This document shows positions 34,087 to 41,962 of a DNA stretch of 64,000 nucleotides, one piece after another. Under the pieces are notes generated by a model that was not told where the DNA came from, did no database searches, and saw only the letters and a program-made list of their open reading frames with translations. The position numbers were made by a program, and so were the translations under genes. The first letter of the stretch is position 1. Every line of letters begins with the position of its first letter. This DNA comes from CAYUMU01 sp964445985 (GTDB lineage: Bacteria; Planctomycetota; Planctomycetia; Pirellulales; S012-138): the NCBI GenBank assembly GCA_964445985.1, contig CAYUMU010000028.1, forward strand, positions 1-64,000, given 5' to 3'.

Positions 34087-35391
34087 CTAGACCAGCCCTT
34101 CGATGGCCGTTCCACTTTCCAGCATGGGCACCGGGCGGCCGGCTGGGTCGACGAAGTGGGTGTCGGCGGCGAAGCCGAGCGTATGAAAAACGGTGGCCAT
34201 CAGGTCTTGCGGGGTTATTTGGTTCGAGGCCGGGTACTCGGCGTTGGGCGAAGATTGGCCAATCGTTTGTCCCATTTGCAGTCCGCCGCCGGAAAGGGCC
34301 AGCGTGCTGAGGTTGCCCCAGTGATCGCGGCCAGCCTTGCTGTTGATTCGCGGGGTGCGGCCGAACTCGCCCGAGAGCACGAAGAGAATCTTTTGATCGA
34401 GCCCTTGCTGGTAAATGTCTTCGACGAAAGCCGAGACGGCCCGATCGACTTCGGGAGCCAACCGGTTCAGCCGGCTTTCGATGCCGCCGTGCATATCCCA
34501 ACCTTGGAACGAAATGCCGACAAAGCCGCAGCCCGCTTCGCAAAGGCGGCGAGCCATCAGCATCGATTCGCCGAGACCTTCGCCATACCGGGCGACAATC
34601 TTGGGATCCTCGTGCGCCAGATCGAAAGCCTGGGAGGCGTTCCCCAGGATCAGGCTCATGGCCTGCTCGTTGAAGCCGTCGATGCCTTCCATCACGCCAT
34701 TGGCATCGGCGTCGCGCCGCAGTTGATCGAGCCGCCCCAAAAGCGACATGCGATCGGAGAGGCGATCCACTTCGGTGGTGAGCTGCATATTATCGCGGGC
34801 CGGACCCTCGGGCATAAACGGCCCGTAGGCCTTGCCCAGCCAGGCGGGGCCCGACATCGCGTTTTGATAGGCGCCGAATCCGAATTGCCCCATCTGCACG
34901 TAGGTGGGCATGCCGCTCACCGAGTGATTCGCCCCGCGCACGCGGGACGCAATCGAACCCAGCGAAGGCCGGTTGGCGTTTTGATCGTACCCGGTATTCA
35001 CCCAAAACGCGGCCGTGCGGTGGCTGCTGCTGGGCACCACGAACGAACGCACGAACGTCATCTTGTCGGCCTGTTGGGCCATGCCGCCGAAATGCCCTCC
35101 CAGCGTTACGCCCGGCAACACGGTTTTCACTTCGCCCGTCACGCTGCGGTATTCCACCGGCGCGGTCATTTTGGGATCGAAGGTTTCAATGTGCGTGGGT
35201 CCGCCGTTGAGCCAAAGCCAGACCACCGACGTATCTTTACCCCGGGCTTGGCCTTCGCGCGCGACCGCCCGCTGGGCCAACAGGTTTGGCAGCGTTAGAC
35301 CGCCCAGTCCCAGAGCGCCCACTTGCATAAAGCTGCGACGGCTCAGGCCTTCGCAGTTCCGTTGCGGCTTTCCAAAACCTACGTTCAACAT
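34087..35391 (-). CDS. Tat-exported DUF1501 protein
   Basis: 434 residues. The N-terminus has a twin-arginine signal, GLSRRSFMQVGALGLGG, then WLWLNGGPTHIETFDPK, a hallmark of the planctomycete DUF1501 family (a branch of the alkaline-phosphatase/sulfatase fold). LSGEFGRTPRINSKAGRDHW and GWDMHGGIE carry candidate metal ligands. GGGAGC about 7 bases upstream supports MLNVGFGKPQRN over the longer frame to 35445. DUF1501 genes usually follow a DUF1549/DUF1553 cytochrome-type gene; here the upstream gene is a divergent DUF4838 protein, so it stands alone. Enzyme activity is not established for the family. Confidence 0.9.
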   Translation of the reverse strand: MLNVGFGKPQRNCEGLSRRSFMQVGALGLGGLTLPNLLAQRAVAREGQARGKDTSVVWLWLNGGPTHIETFDPKMTAPVEYRSVTGEVKTVLPGVTLGGHFGGMAQQADKMTFVRSFVVPSSSHRTAAFWVNTGYDQNANRPSLGSIASRVRGANHSVSGMPTYVQMGQFGFGAYQNAMSGPAWLGKAYGPFMPEGPARDNMQLTTEVDRLSDRMSLLGRLDQLRRDADANGVMEGIDGFNEQAMSLILGNASQAFDLAHEDPKIVARYGEGLGESMLMARRLCEAGCGFVGISFQGWDMHGGIESRLNRLAPEVDRAVSAFVEDIYQQGLDQKILFVLSGEFGRTPRINSKAGRDHWGNLSTLALSGGGLQMGQTIGQSSPNAEYPASNQITPQDLMATVFHTLGFAADTHFVDPAGRPVPMLESGTAIEGLV

Positions 35392-35517
35392 GCGGTCGCT
35401 CCCAGGTAGGATGGGCAGGGGGTACTCTAAACGATCAGTATCCATCCATGTGGATTTATGGATGAAAGTCTAACGGGGGCTTCCTCCCAGGACAACCCTA
35501 AAAAAAGGCCTACCTCG

Positions 35518-38496
35518 ATGCGTTGCACCATGAAACTTCTCTGCTTGATCGCGGCCGTAATGCTCAGGCCGCTGCCTCCGTTGATGGCCGGCGATGTTGT
35601 GCTGGTTGAGAACGGCCAGCCCAAGGCAGAAATCGTCATCGCCGAGACGCCCGAGCGCATGGTGCGGCTCGCGGCCCACGAGTTGCAAACCTATGTTGAA
35701 AAAATCTCGGGCGCCCATTTGCCGATCGTCACCAGGCCCACGGCTGGCGCGACGCAATTATTCGTGGGTCGCAGCGCCCATACCGACAAATTGGGCGTCA
35801 CGGCCGAGGGGCTCAAATTCGGCGCCTACCGAATCGTGTCGGGTGACAACTGGCTGGTGCTGATTGGCGACGATACCGACTTCACACCGGTCGAACCTTG
35901 GGCACGCAATAATGGCGATATTGCCAGCGGCAAACTGCAAGCCGCCTGGAACGCCATCACCGGCGATAAGTCGGGCGTTCCCAATGCCGGCATGTACAAG
36001 CACCGCTTCCGCCTGCCCGGCGATATCGGTTTGCCCGACGCCGCGGCCAGGCCCGAGGGCAAGATTGCTCCGCTGGAAATCTGGGGCTTCGACGAACGCG
36101 GCTCGTACAACGCGGTGTGCGGCCTGCTAAAAAAGTTGGGCGTCCGCTGGTATTTGCCTGGCCCGCTGGGCGAAGTCGTGCCAACCCAGAAGACCATCTC
36201 ACTGCCGCCAATCGACGAAACCGTGACGCCGGACTTTGAGGTGCGGCGGTTCAATGTGCGGTTCGCCATCGTCACGCCGGAAACCGCCATGTGGGCCATG
36301 CGGCTGGGCATGCGCGATCCCAATGGGCTGCACGTTGCCCATGGCCTGACCAACATGACCGGCCATGACGAAATTTTCGCTGCCCACCCCGAGTGGTTCG
36401 CGCTCTACGGCGGCAAACGGCACTACAGTTCCGACTCCAGCAAGAACCAGTTGTGCTACTCGAACGAGGAATTGTTCCAGGCCACCGTACGATACGCCCG
36501 AGCGCAGTTCGACCAGTACGATTACGAGGGCGTGTCCATCATGCCGCCCGATGGTTACACGTCCATTTGCCAATGCCACCACTGTGCCGGCAAGGATCAA
36601 TTGGAGCGGGGCTCGCGAGGTTCGCTATCCAACTACGTGTGGGATTTCGTCAACCGCGTAGCCAAGGAAGTCGGCAAAACCCACCCGAAAAAGCTGATCG
36701 TGTGCTGTGCCTACGGCGCCTACTCCGAGCCTCCGAGCAATATCGACAAGCTCGAACCCAACGTGCAAGTCGTGATCGTCGGCGGCCGCCGACCATCGGG
36801 CAACCAACCGGAGCAGCAAGCCAGTATCCGCCGATTACGCGAAGGTTGGCGCGATAAAACGGATCGGCCTTACATGGTGTTCGAGAACTACCCCATCACC
36901 GACCGGGGTTGGTACTTGCCCGCTTTCGTGCCAAAGGCCATCGGAGCCAGCGTCACCGAAACCAAGGGGCAATCTCGCGGTGAAGACATCTGGCTGTCGT
37001 TTGGCCGTACCTTTGACGACAAGGCCGTCGGCTTTAACCACTTTCAGGTCTATTTCACGGCCGCCATGTACTGGGGAGGCCGCGACCAAAAGGTAGAGAA
37101 GCTGTTGGACGAGTATGTGCAGCTGTTCTATGGGCCGGCCGCGGAGGAAATGCTCGGATTCTTCAACTACTGCGAAGACAATTGGCAGGGTATGGAGGCC
37201 GACAAATCCAAGGTCGATGCGGCCCTGGCGCAATTTGCCAAAGCTCAAGCCAAGGTGGCTCCCGATTCGATCCACGGACAGCGGGTGGCCCTGATCGACG
37301 ATTTCCTCAACGAGCTCCGCAAGAAGAGCGTGCTCCTGGCGCAAAAGCGGGGAGTGGTGCCCACCTTGCGGATGGTGGGCGACGCCAAAAATATCGTCAT
37401 CGACGGCAAGCTCGACGATGCTTATTGGGAAAAGTGCCCAACCGCTGCCACCGGCCGACTCCGCGAGTTGCAGACGGGCCGTTCGCCCATCTATGGCACG
37501 CAGATCAAGTCTGGCTGGGCGAGCAACAGCGTTTACTTCGCGATTCGCTGCGATGAAAATCCCGGCGAAAAGCTCAACATCACGGCCACCAAGAAAGAAG
37601 ACGCCGCCATCTGGTATGGCGATGCGGTGGAACTCTTGATCGAGACCGATTCACACTCGTACTACCAGATTGCCGTCAACCCGGCCGGCGCGATGGTCGA
37701 TTACGATCGGGGCTCGGATAAGAGTGGTTGGTCTCGCTGGGAGTCGCAGGCGGAAGTTGCCACCCACGTTGCCGATGATCATTGGACCGTGGAAATCCGC
37801 ATCCCGGTTACGGATGACGAAAACGATCCGCTCAATCAGCTCGTGGGCCGCAAGCCCACGCAAAGCTTGCCTTGGCATATCAATATCTGCCGTCAACGAA
37901 TTCGCGAGCATGGCGCGGAGCACTCGGCGCTCTCTCCCACCGGAACCGGCGGATTTCATGAACGGATGCGGTTCGCCCACTTCTACGACGGCCGATCGCA
38001 CCAGTTCGCGGCCGATCCCACGGTAACCAATTACCTGACCGCGGATCGCGCCGCCGGTGAGTTGGTGCTTCAGCGCAAGTACCCCGAGGCGCTGGCGGCT
38101 TACACCGCGCTGGCCGAGGGAAAAATTACCGACGTGCAGAAATCGGCCGCCCTCAAGCGAGCGGCCTTCGTGGCCTGCCGGATGCAAGACTTCAACCGCG
38201 CGGACGAGATCACCGCGACCATTCCGATCGTGGCCGAACGAAAAACGGCCGAAATGCACAACCTGCTGGCTCAACGCAAGTTTGCCGATCTGCTCGCCAG
38301 GTTTGGCGACGAGGACTTTTCCAAGTGGCCGTTTTGGGCGTTGGGAGAAGGCTACTATGCCCGCGGCAAGGCGTACGCCGCAACGGGCGATGCCGCCAAG
38401 GCAGAGGCCGATTTGCGTGCCGCCCTCTCGCTAACCACCGATAAGAAGGCGCGCCAAGATATTGAGCAGGCCTTGGAGAAGGCCTCGGCCAAATAA
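35518..38496 (+). CDS. Secreted DUF4838 protein with CBM9-like domain and TPR tail
   Basis: 992 residues. A signal peptide near MKLLCLIAAVMLRPLPPLMA precedes an N-terminal glycoside-hydrolase-associated domain (RMVRLAAHELQTYVEKISGA, typical of alpha-glucuronidase-like N-terminal folds), then a DUF4838 TIM-barrel region (about 240-560) with MPPDGYTSICQCHHCAGKD. About 630-800 holds a CBM9-like carbohydrate-binding module (IDGKLDDAYWEKCP). The last about 150 residues look like TPR helices (AAGELVLQRKYPEALAAYTA). DUF4838 proteins are presumed glycosidases. Start 35518 was chosen because AAAGG precedes it; 35530 is possible. Divergent from DUF1501. Confidence 0.85.
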   Translation: MRCTMKLLCLIAAVMLRPLPPLMAGDVVLVENGQPKAEIVIAETPERMVRLAAHELQTYVEKISGAHLPIVTRPTAGATQLFVGRSAHTDKLGVTAEGLKFGAYRIVSGDNWLVLIGDDTDFTPVEPWARNNGDIASGKLQAAWNAITGDKSGVPNAGMYKHRFRLPGDIGLPDAAARPEGKIAPLEIWGFDERGSYNAVCGLLKKLGVRWYLPGPLGEVVPTQKTISLPPIDETVTPDFEVRRFNVRFAIVTPETAMWAMRLGMRDPNGLHVAHGLTNMTGHDEIFAAHPEWFALYGGKRHYSSDSSKNQLCYSNEELFQATVRYARAQFDQYDYEGVSIMPPDGYTSICQCHHCAGKDQLERGSRGSLSNYVWDFVNRVAKEVGKTHPKKLIVCCAYGAYSEPPSNIDKLEPNVQVVIVGGRRPSGNQPEQQASIRRLREGWRDKTDRPYMVFENYPITDRGWYLPAFVPKAIGASVTETKGQSRGEDIWLSFGRTFDDKAVGFNHFQVYFTAAMYWGGRDQKVEKLLDEYVQLFYGPAAEEMLGFFNYCEDNWQGMEADKSKVDAALAQFAKAQAKVAPDSIHGQRVALIDDFLNELRKKSVLLAQKRGVVPTLRMVGDAKNIVIDGKLDDAYWEKCPTAATGRLRELQTGRSPIYGTQIKSGWASNSVYFAIRCDENPGEKLNITATKKEDAAIWYGDAVELLIETDSHSYYQIAVNPAGAMVDYDRGSDKSGWSRWESQAEVATHVADDHWTVEIRIPVTDDENDPLNQLVGRKPTQSLPWHINICRQRIREHGAEHSALSPTGTGGFHERMRFAHFYDGRSHQFAADPTVTNYLTADRAAGELVLQRKYPEALAAYTALAEGKITDVQKSAALKRAAFVACRMQDFNRADEITATIPIVAERKTAEMHNLLAQRKFADLLARFGDEDFSKWPFWALGEGYYARGKAYAATGDAAKAEADLRAALSLTTDKKARQDIEQALEKASAK

Positions 38497-38537
38497 GCCT
38501 GCGCGTCAGCCTTGGCTTGGACAGATTTTCCGGCCGC

Positions 38538-38568
38538 GTCGCTACGTTCAACCTCCGGCTACTGGCTG
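38538..38568. repeat. Copy of GTCGCT..CCGGCTAC repeat
   Basis: GTCGCTACGTTCAACCTCC and following bases match 13593-13623 with about five differences over 31 bases. It lies 40 bases after the DUF4838 stop codon. The second family copy in this window, here without the neighbouring small palindromes. Confidence 0.6.
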
Positions 38569-38680
38569 CCAGCCCCAAGCCCCCCACCAGGAGGTGTGGT
38601 GGTGGGCAAATGCGTATGAGTTCGTCTGCTCTCGTTCAGGTCGTCGCCGCTGTGTGATTGGCAACGTGCGGGTGGCAACG

Positions 38681-38716
38681 AAAAAAGGACGGTTCCCGCA
38701 GGGGGGAACCGTCCTT
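38681..38716 (-). terminator. Rho-independent terminator of the tat cluster
   Basis: Read on the minus strand, an 11-bp perfect stem (GGACGGTTCCC with its complement, 6-base loop) is followed directly by six T residues. It lies 57 bases after the last tatA-type gene's stop and is the best terminator in the window. Confidence 0.85.
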
Positions 38717-38772
38717 CAAAGTTGTGTCTGCTCCAACGAGTCCGCGGTTATGGAAGCGGTTACTCTCGCGAC

Positions 38773-39096
38773 TTAGTTCGTTTGCGGCTCATCGGGAGCC
38801 AGGCTGCTTTCGGCCGGCGGCGGTTCAAACTTGGGCGCCGTGGCTTCGTCGCGTTCTTCGTAGTTGCTGCTGGGAGCGGGACTGCTGTAGGAGTGCGAGG
38901 AAACGCGGGTGGCGCTCTTGATCTCGTCCTCAACGCCGTTGATTCCCTTCTTGAATTCGGTCAGCCCGCGGCCCAAGGAACGGCCCACCTCCGGCAGACG
39001 TTTTCCAAACAGCAGCACGGCGATGATGCCGATAATGGCCATTTCCATTGGACCGACGCCGCCGAAGAATCCAAAGATTGCTGTGTCGATATTCAT
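38773..39096 (-). CDS. tatA: TatA/B-type translocase subunit, long form
   Basis: 107 residues. One N-terminal helix preceded by FFGGVGPMEMAIIGIIAVLLFG, the FGKRLPEVGRSLGRG amphipathic segment with conserved FGKRLP, then a long Ser/Pro/Glu-rich tail. TatA/TatB family members form the pore and receptor of the twin-arginine export system with TatC. It is the longest of three adjacent paralogues and the only one with an extended acidic C-terminus, so it is the best candidate for a TatB-like role, but the Glu8 typical of TatB is not evident. Its start overlaps the upstream gene's stop (TAATG). A clear terminator follows. Confidence 0.88.
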   Translation of the reverse strand: MNIDTAIFGFFGGVGPMEMAIIGIIAVLLFGKRLPEVGRSLGRGLTEFKKGINGVEDEIKSATRVSSHSYSSPAPSSNYEERDEATAPKFEPPPAESSLAPDEPQTN

Positions 39097-39287
39097 TAGG
39101 AAACGGCCTCCTGATTTTGGGTATCGTCGTTGCCCTGGAGTCCTTCTTTGAACTCCTTGGCGCCGCGACCTAGATTGCGCAACGCCGAAGGCAGACGATT
39201 GCCGAACAGCAACAGCACAATGAAGGCCACGATGGCCAATTGCCAGGGGCCAATGCCAAATACTGCGAACAGGGAGAGGTCATTCAT
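39096..39287 (-). CDS. tatA: TatA-type translocase subunit
   Basis: 63 residues, the short TatA form: membrane segment GIGPWQLAIVAFIVLLLFG, FGNRLPSALRNLGRGAKEFK amphipathic helix, acidic end. It overlaps the following tatA-type gene by one base (TAATG), so translation is coupled. Middle member of three tandem paralogues; probable inner-membrane pore subunit. Many Tat-leader proteins in this window (DUF1501, the TIM-barrel protein, the small exported protein) would use it. No tatC lies nearby. Confidence 0.9.
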   Translation of the reverse strand: MNDLSLFAVFGIGPWQLAIVAFIVLLLFGNRLPSALRNLGRGAKEFKEGLQGNDDTQNQEAVS

Positions 39288-39402
39288 GCTTGCACGGTCC
39301 TTTCAGGGGATGAAAGAAACCGGCCCGTGGTGCGGACTGGGGCCAACCCGTTGGCGGGTGTGAGTGTTTGCCGGAACTCGGAAGTGCTCGGCACGCAATA
39401 AC

Positions 39403-39621
39403 TTAGCGATCCCCCTTTACGGCTTGCTCGTTCGGTTTTTCCCCAGGTGTTTCGTCTTCCTCGCCCGCCACGCCTTTCTTGAATTCGACGACCCCTTTAC
39501 CCAAGGATCGCATCATCCCCGGTAGGCGGTTCCCAAACAGGAGCAGCACGACGAACGCGAAGATCATCAGCTCCATGGGGCCTAAACCAAAGACGCCGAA
39601 TAATGGAGAAAAACCTGGCAT
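39403..39621 (-). CDS. tatA: TatA-type translocase subunit, first of three
   Basis: 72 residues from MPGFSPLFGVFGLGPMELMI: a single membrane helix (about 11-29) then FGNRLPGMMRSLGKGVVEFK and an acidic tail, the TatA pattern with its FGxxLP motif. The frame is open upstream to 39672, but family similarity starts here. It is separated from the second paralogue by 115 bases, so it may have its own transcript or be read through. The three copies share the FG(N/K)RLP core but differ in tail length and charge, suggesting divergence rather than a recent duplication. Confidence 0.87.
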   Translation of the reverse strand: MPGFSPLFGVFGLGPMELMIFAFVVLLLFGNRLPGMMRSLGKGVVEFKKGVAGEEDETPGEKPNEQAVKGDR

Positions 39622-40042
39622 GGACGCCTCAGAGCCAACAACCAAAATTCCAGAGCTTAAGCAGGATGACAATAGCTAGCGGGCCAGATCACTCTAACCC
39701 AAGAACGCATCACCCCCGAAAACTAAGGTGGGAAACAGACGGGCGGGCGCTACCGTAAAGGTGGTTGGCGGAGCCTCGCGGGGGATCGACCTACCCGTCG
39801 AAGCGCACGGGTGCGTGCGCTGCTCGAACACCTTTGATTCTATCCACCTCCCGTACCCTGTCAAATATATTTCAATGCCGGACGCGGAGCGGACCCTTCA
39901 AATTATCCGCGCAATTCCACCTTTCTGCAAAATTTGGCCGTTCGTGGATATTATACTTCGGAAAGCATCAAAGCCGTTTGCCCCCCTGGGTGAGCCGTTC
40001 TTTCCATGGTCCATTTCTATCCAACTTCACAGGATTGTTGAC
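39622..40042. other. 420-base gap upstream of TIM-barrel gene
   Basis: No gene is supported. It divides the divergent tat cluster and the TIM-barrel gene and is locally AT-richer near 39850-39960, consistent with promoters. I see no palindrome or repeat. The long open frame from 39728 has no similarity before the Tat leader at 40043. Confidence 0.4.
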
Positions 40043-40984
40043 ATGGCGTATACGCCCACTCGACGCGATTTCTTGCAACAAACCGCCGCGGCCAGCCTCG
40101 GAACCATGCTCGCCGGCAGTGCGTTGGCCGGTACGGGGTTGGCCGCCGATGGCGACACATCCGGCAAGAAATTGCCCTATCAAATCTCCCTGGCCCAGTG
40201 GTCGCTGCATCGCGCCATTCGCGAAGGCAAGCTCGATCCGCTCGACTTCGCCCCCTTCACCAAAAGCGAATTCGGCATCGAAGCCGTGGAGTACGTCAAT
40301 CAGTTCTTCATGGATAAGGCGCAGGACAAGCAGTACCTGGGCCAGCTCAAAGCCAAGGCGTCTGACTCGGGCGTCAAAAGCCTGCTGATCATGATCGACC
40401 GCGAAGGCGACTTGGGCGCCGCCGACGATGCGGCCCGCGCCAAGGCCGTCGAGAATCACTACAAGTGGGTCGAAGCCGCCAAGTTCCTCGGTTGCCACTC
40501 CATTCGCGTGAACGCCAAGAGCAGCGGCACTTACGAAGAGCAACTCGACCGCGCCGCCGACGGTCTTCGCAAGCTCAGCCAGTTTGCCAAGGATTATGGC
40601 CAGAACGTGATCGTGGAAAACCACGGTGGTTTGTCGAGCAACGGCGCCTGGCTGGCCGCCGTGATCAAAAAGGTGGACCTCCCCAACTGCGGCACCCTGC
40701 CCGACTTCGGCAATTTCCGCCTGGGCGACGGCCAAACCTACGACCGCTACCAGGGCGTGGAAGAGCTCATGCCCTACGCCAAGGCCGTGAGCGCCAAAAG
40801 CTATGACTTTGACGCCCAAGGCAACGAAACCACGATCGACTATCTCAAGATGATGAAGATCGTGACCGATGCCGGCTACCACGGCTACGTGGGCATTGAG
40901 TTCGAAGGCAGCAAACTGCCCGAGGTCGAAGGCATCAAAGCCACCAACAAGCTGCTGCAGTCGGTGCGCGAAAAGCTCAGCTAA
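40043..40984 (+). CDS. Tat-exported sugar isomerase/epimerase-like TIM barrel
   Basis: 313 residues. Tat signal PTRRDFLQQTAAASLGTML, then an AP-endonuclease-2/xylose-isomerase-like TIM barrel: YQISLAQWSLHRAI, FGIEAVEYVNQFF, SLLIMIDREGDLG, NVIVENHGGLSSN (metal Glu/His), LPDFGNFRLGDG, AKSYDFDAQGNETTIDY, and GYHGYVGIEFEG (metal Glu). Catalysis would involve sugar isomerisation or epimerisation outside the cytoplasmic membrane. The family is expanded in planctomycetes and substrates are mostly unknown. AGGA lies about 9 bases before the ATG. The HisA/HisF-family gene follows after 112 bases. Confidence 0.88.
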   Translation: MAYTPTRRDFLQQTAAASLGTMLAGSALAGTGLAADGDTSGKKLPYQISLAQWSLHRAIREGKLDPLDFAPFTKSEFGIEAVEYVNQFFMDKAQDKQYLGQLKAKASDSGVKSLLIMIDREGDLGAADDAARAKAVENHYKWVEAAKFLGCHSIRVNAKSSGTYEEQLDRAADGLRKLSQFAKDYGQNVIVENHGGLSSNGAWLAAVIKKVDLPNCGTLPDFGNFRLGDGQTYDRYQGVEELMPYAKAVSAKSYDFDAQGNETTIDYLKMMKIVTDAGYHGYVGIEFEGSKLPEVEGIKATNKLLQSVREKLS

Positions 40985-41096
40985 CGCTGTCTCCAGAACT
41001 GCTTCATCCACCAGCGAGCCCCCCGGGTTCATCCCGGGGTCTTCGTCTAACAGTGCGGCACTAGCGTCATTCCCCTCAGCAGAGGACCGATCCCCC

Positions 41097-41897
41097 GTGC
41101 GCGTCGTTCCCGTGCTCGATCTCATGGCCGGCCAGGTGGTGCGTGGCGTCGCCGGCAATCGCACCGCGTATCGTCCCGTTCAAAGCCCTTTGACAGTTGG
41201 TTCCGAACCGGCCGCCATCGCCGCCGCCTTCCACAAACTCGGCTTTGTCGAAGCTTACGTGGCCGACCTCGACGCCATTGCCGGCGCGCCGCCCAGCATC
41301 AATGCCTACGCGGCCATTCAAGCGGCCGGTCTCCGCGCGCTATCCATCGATGCGGGCGTGGTCGACGACGTCCACGCCGCCCGCCTGCTGGATGCTCTGC
41401 CGCCGGATTCGCCGCCCATCACCATCGTGGCCGGCCTCGAGTCGTTGGCCTCGCCCCTAGCGCTGCAAAAGCTGACGCAAAGGCTAGGGCCAGATCGCGT
41501 CCTGTTTAGTCTCGACCTTAAAGCGGGCCAACCGCTTACCGCATCGCCCGCCTGGCAAGGCAAGACCGCAATCGAAATCGCCCAGCTTGCCAGCAAAGGC
41601 GGCGTTCGTCGCCTGTTGCTGCTCGACCTGGCCGACGTCGGCACGGCCTCGGGCACCCGAACAGTTGACCTGGTGGCCGAGATGAAATCCCTGCGCCCCG
41701 GCGTGGAACTTTGGACCGGTGGCGGCGTGCGGAATCGCGCCGACTTGCTCCGCCAACAGGCGGCGGGCGTGTCGGCCGTGCTCGTGGCCAGTGCCCTGCA
41801 CAATGGTCAACTTGGTCCGCCGGAGTTGGCGGGTTTCATTTCTTCACCTTCGCGTGGTAGTCTAACCGGCTCGCCGACGATGCAGCCAACCCCGTAG
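41097..41897 (+). CDS. HisA/HisF-family protein linked to H4MPT metabolism
   Basis: 266 residues. A HisA/HisF-like (beta-alpha)8 barrel: VRVVPVLDLMAGQVVRGVAG, FVEAYVADLDAIAGAPP, LSIDAGVVDD, LFSLDLKAGQPL, RRLLLLDLADVGT, ELWTGGGVRNRADL. The N-terminal LDLMAGQVVRGVAGNR differs from true HisA (LDLxxGxxVRLxQG), and it matches the HisA/HisF-related group found in methanogens and H4MPT-using bacteria. With mfnD/mfnF in the same window this fits C1-cofactor metabolism (inference). GTG start with AGAGGA about 10 bases upstream. The C-terminal 20 residues are variable. Confidence 0.78.
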   Translation: MRVVPVLDLMAGQVVRGVAGNRTAYRPVQSPLTVGSEPAAIAAAFHKLGFVEAYVADLDAIAGAPPSINAYAAIQAAGLRALSIDAGVVDDVHAARLLDALPPDSPPITIVAGLESLASPLALQKLTQRLGPDRVLFSLDLKAGQPLTASPAWQGKTAIEIAQLASKGGVRRLLLLDLADVGTASGTRTVDLVAEMKSLRPGVELWTGGGVRNRADLLRQQAAGVSAVLVASALHNGQLGPPELAGFISSPSRGSLTGSPTMQPTP

Positions 41898-41962
41898 TTG
41901 GTGGCAGGCAACCTTCGCGGCGAGGTTTAGCAGCCCGTTCCACCTTCAACCATGGCAGGTCG

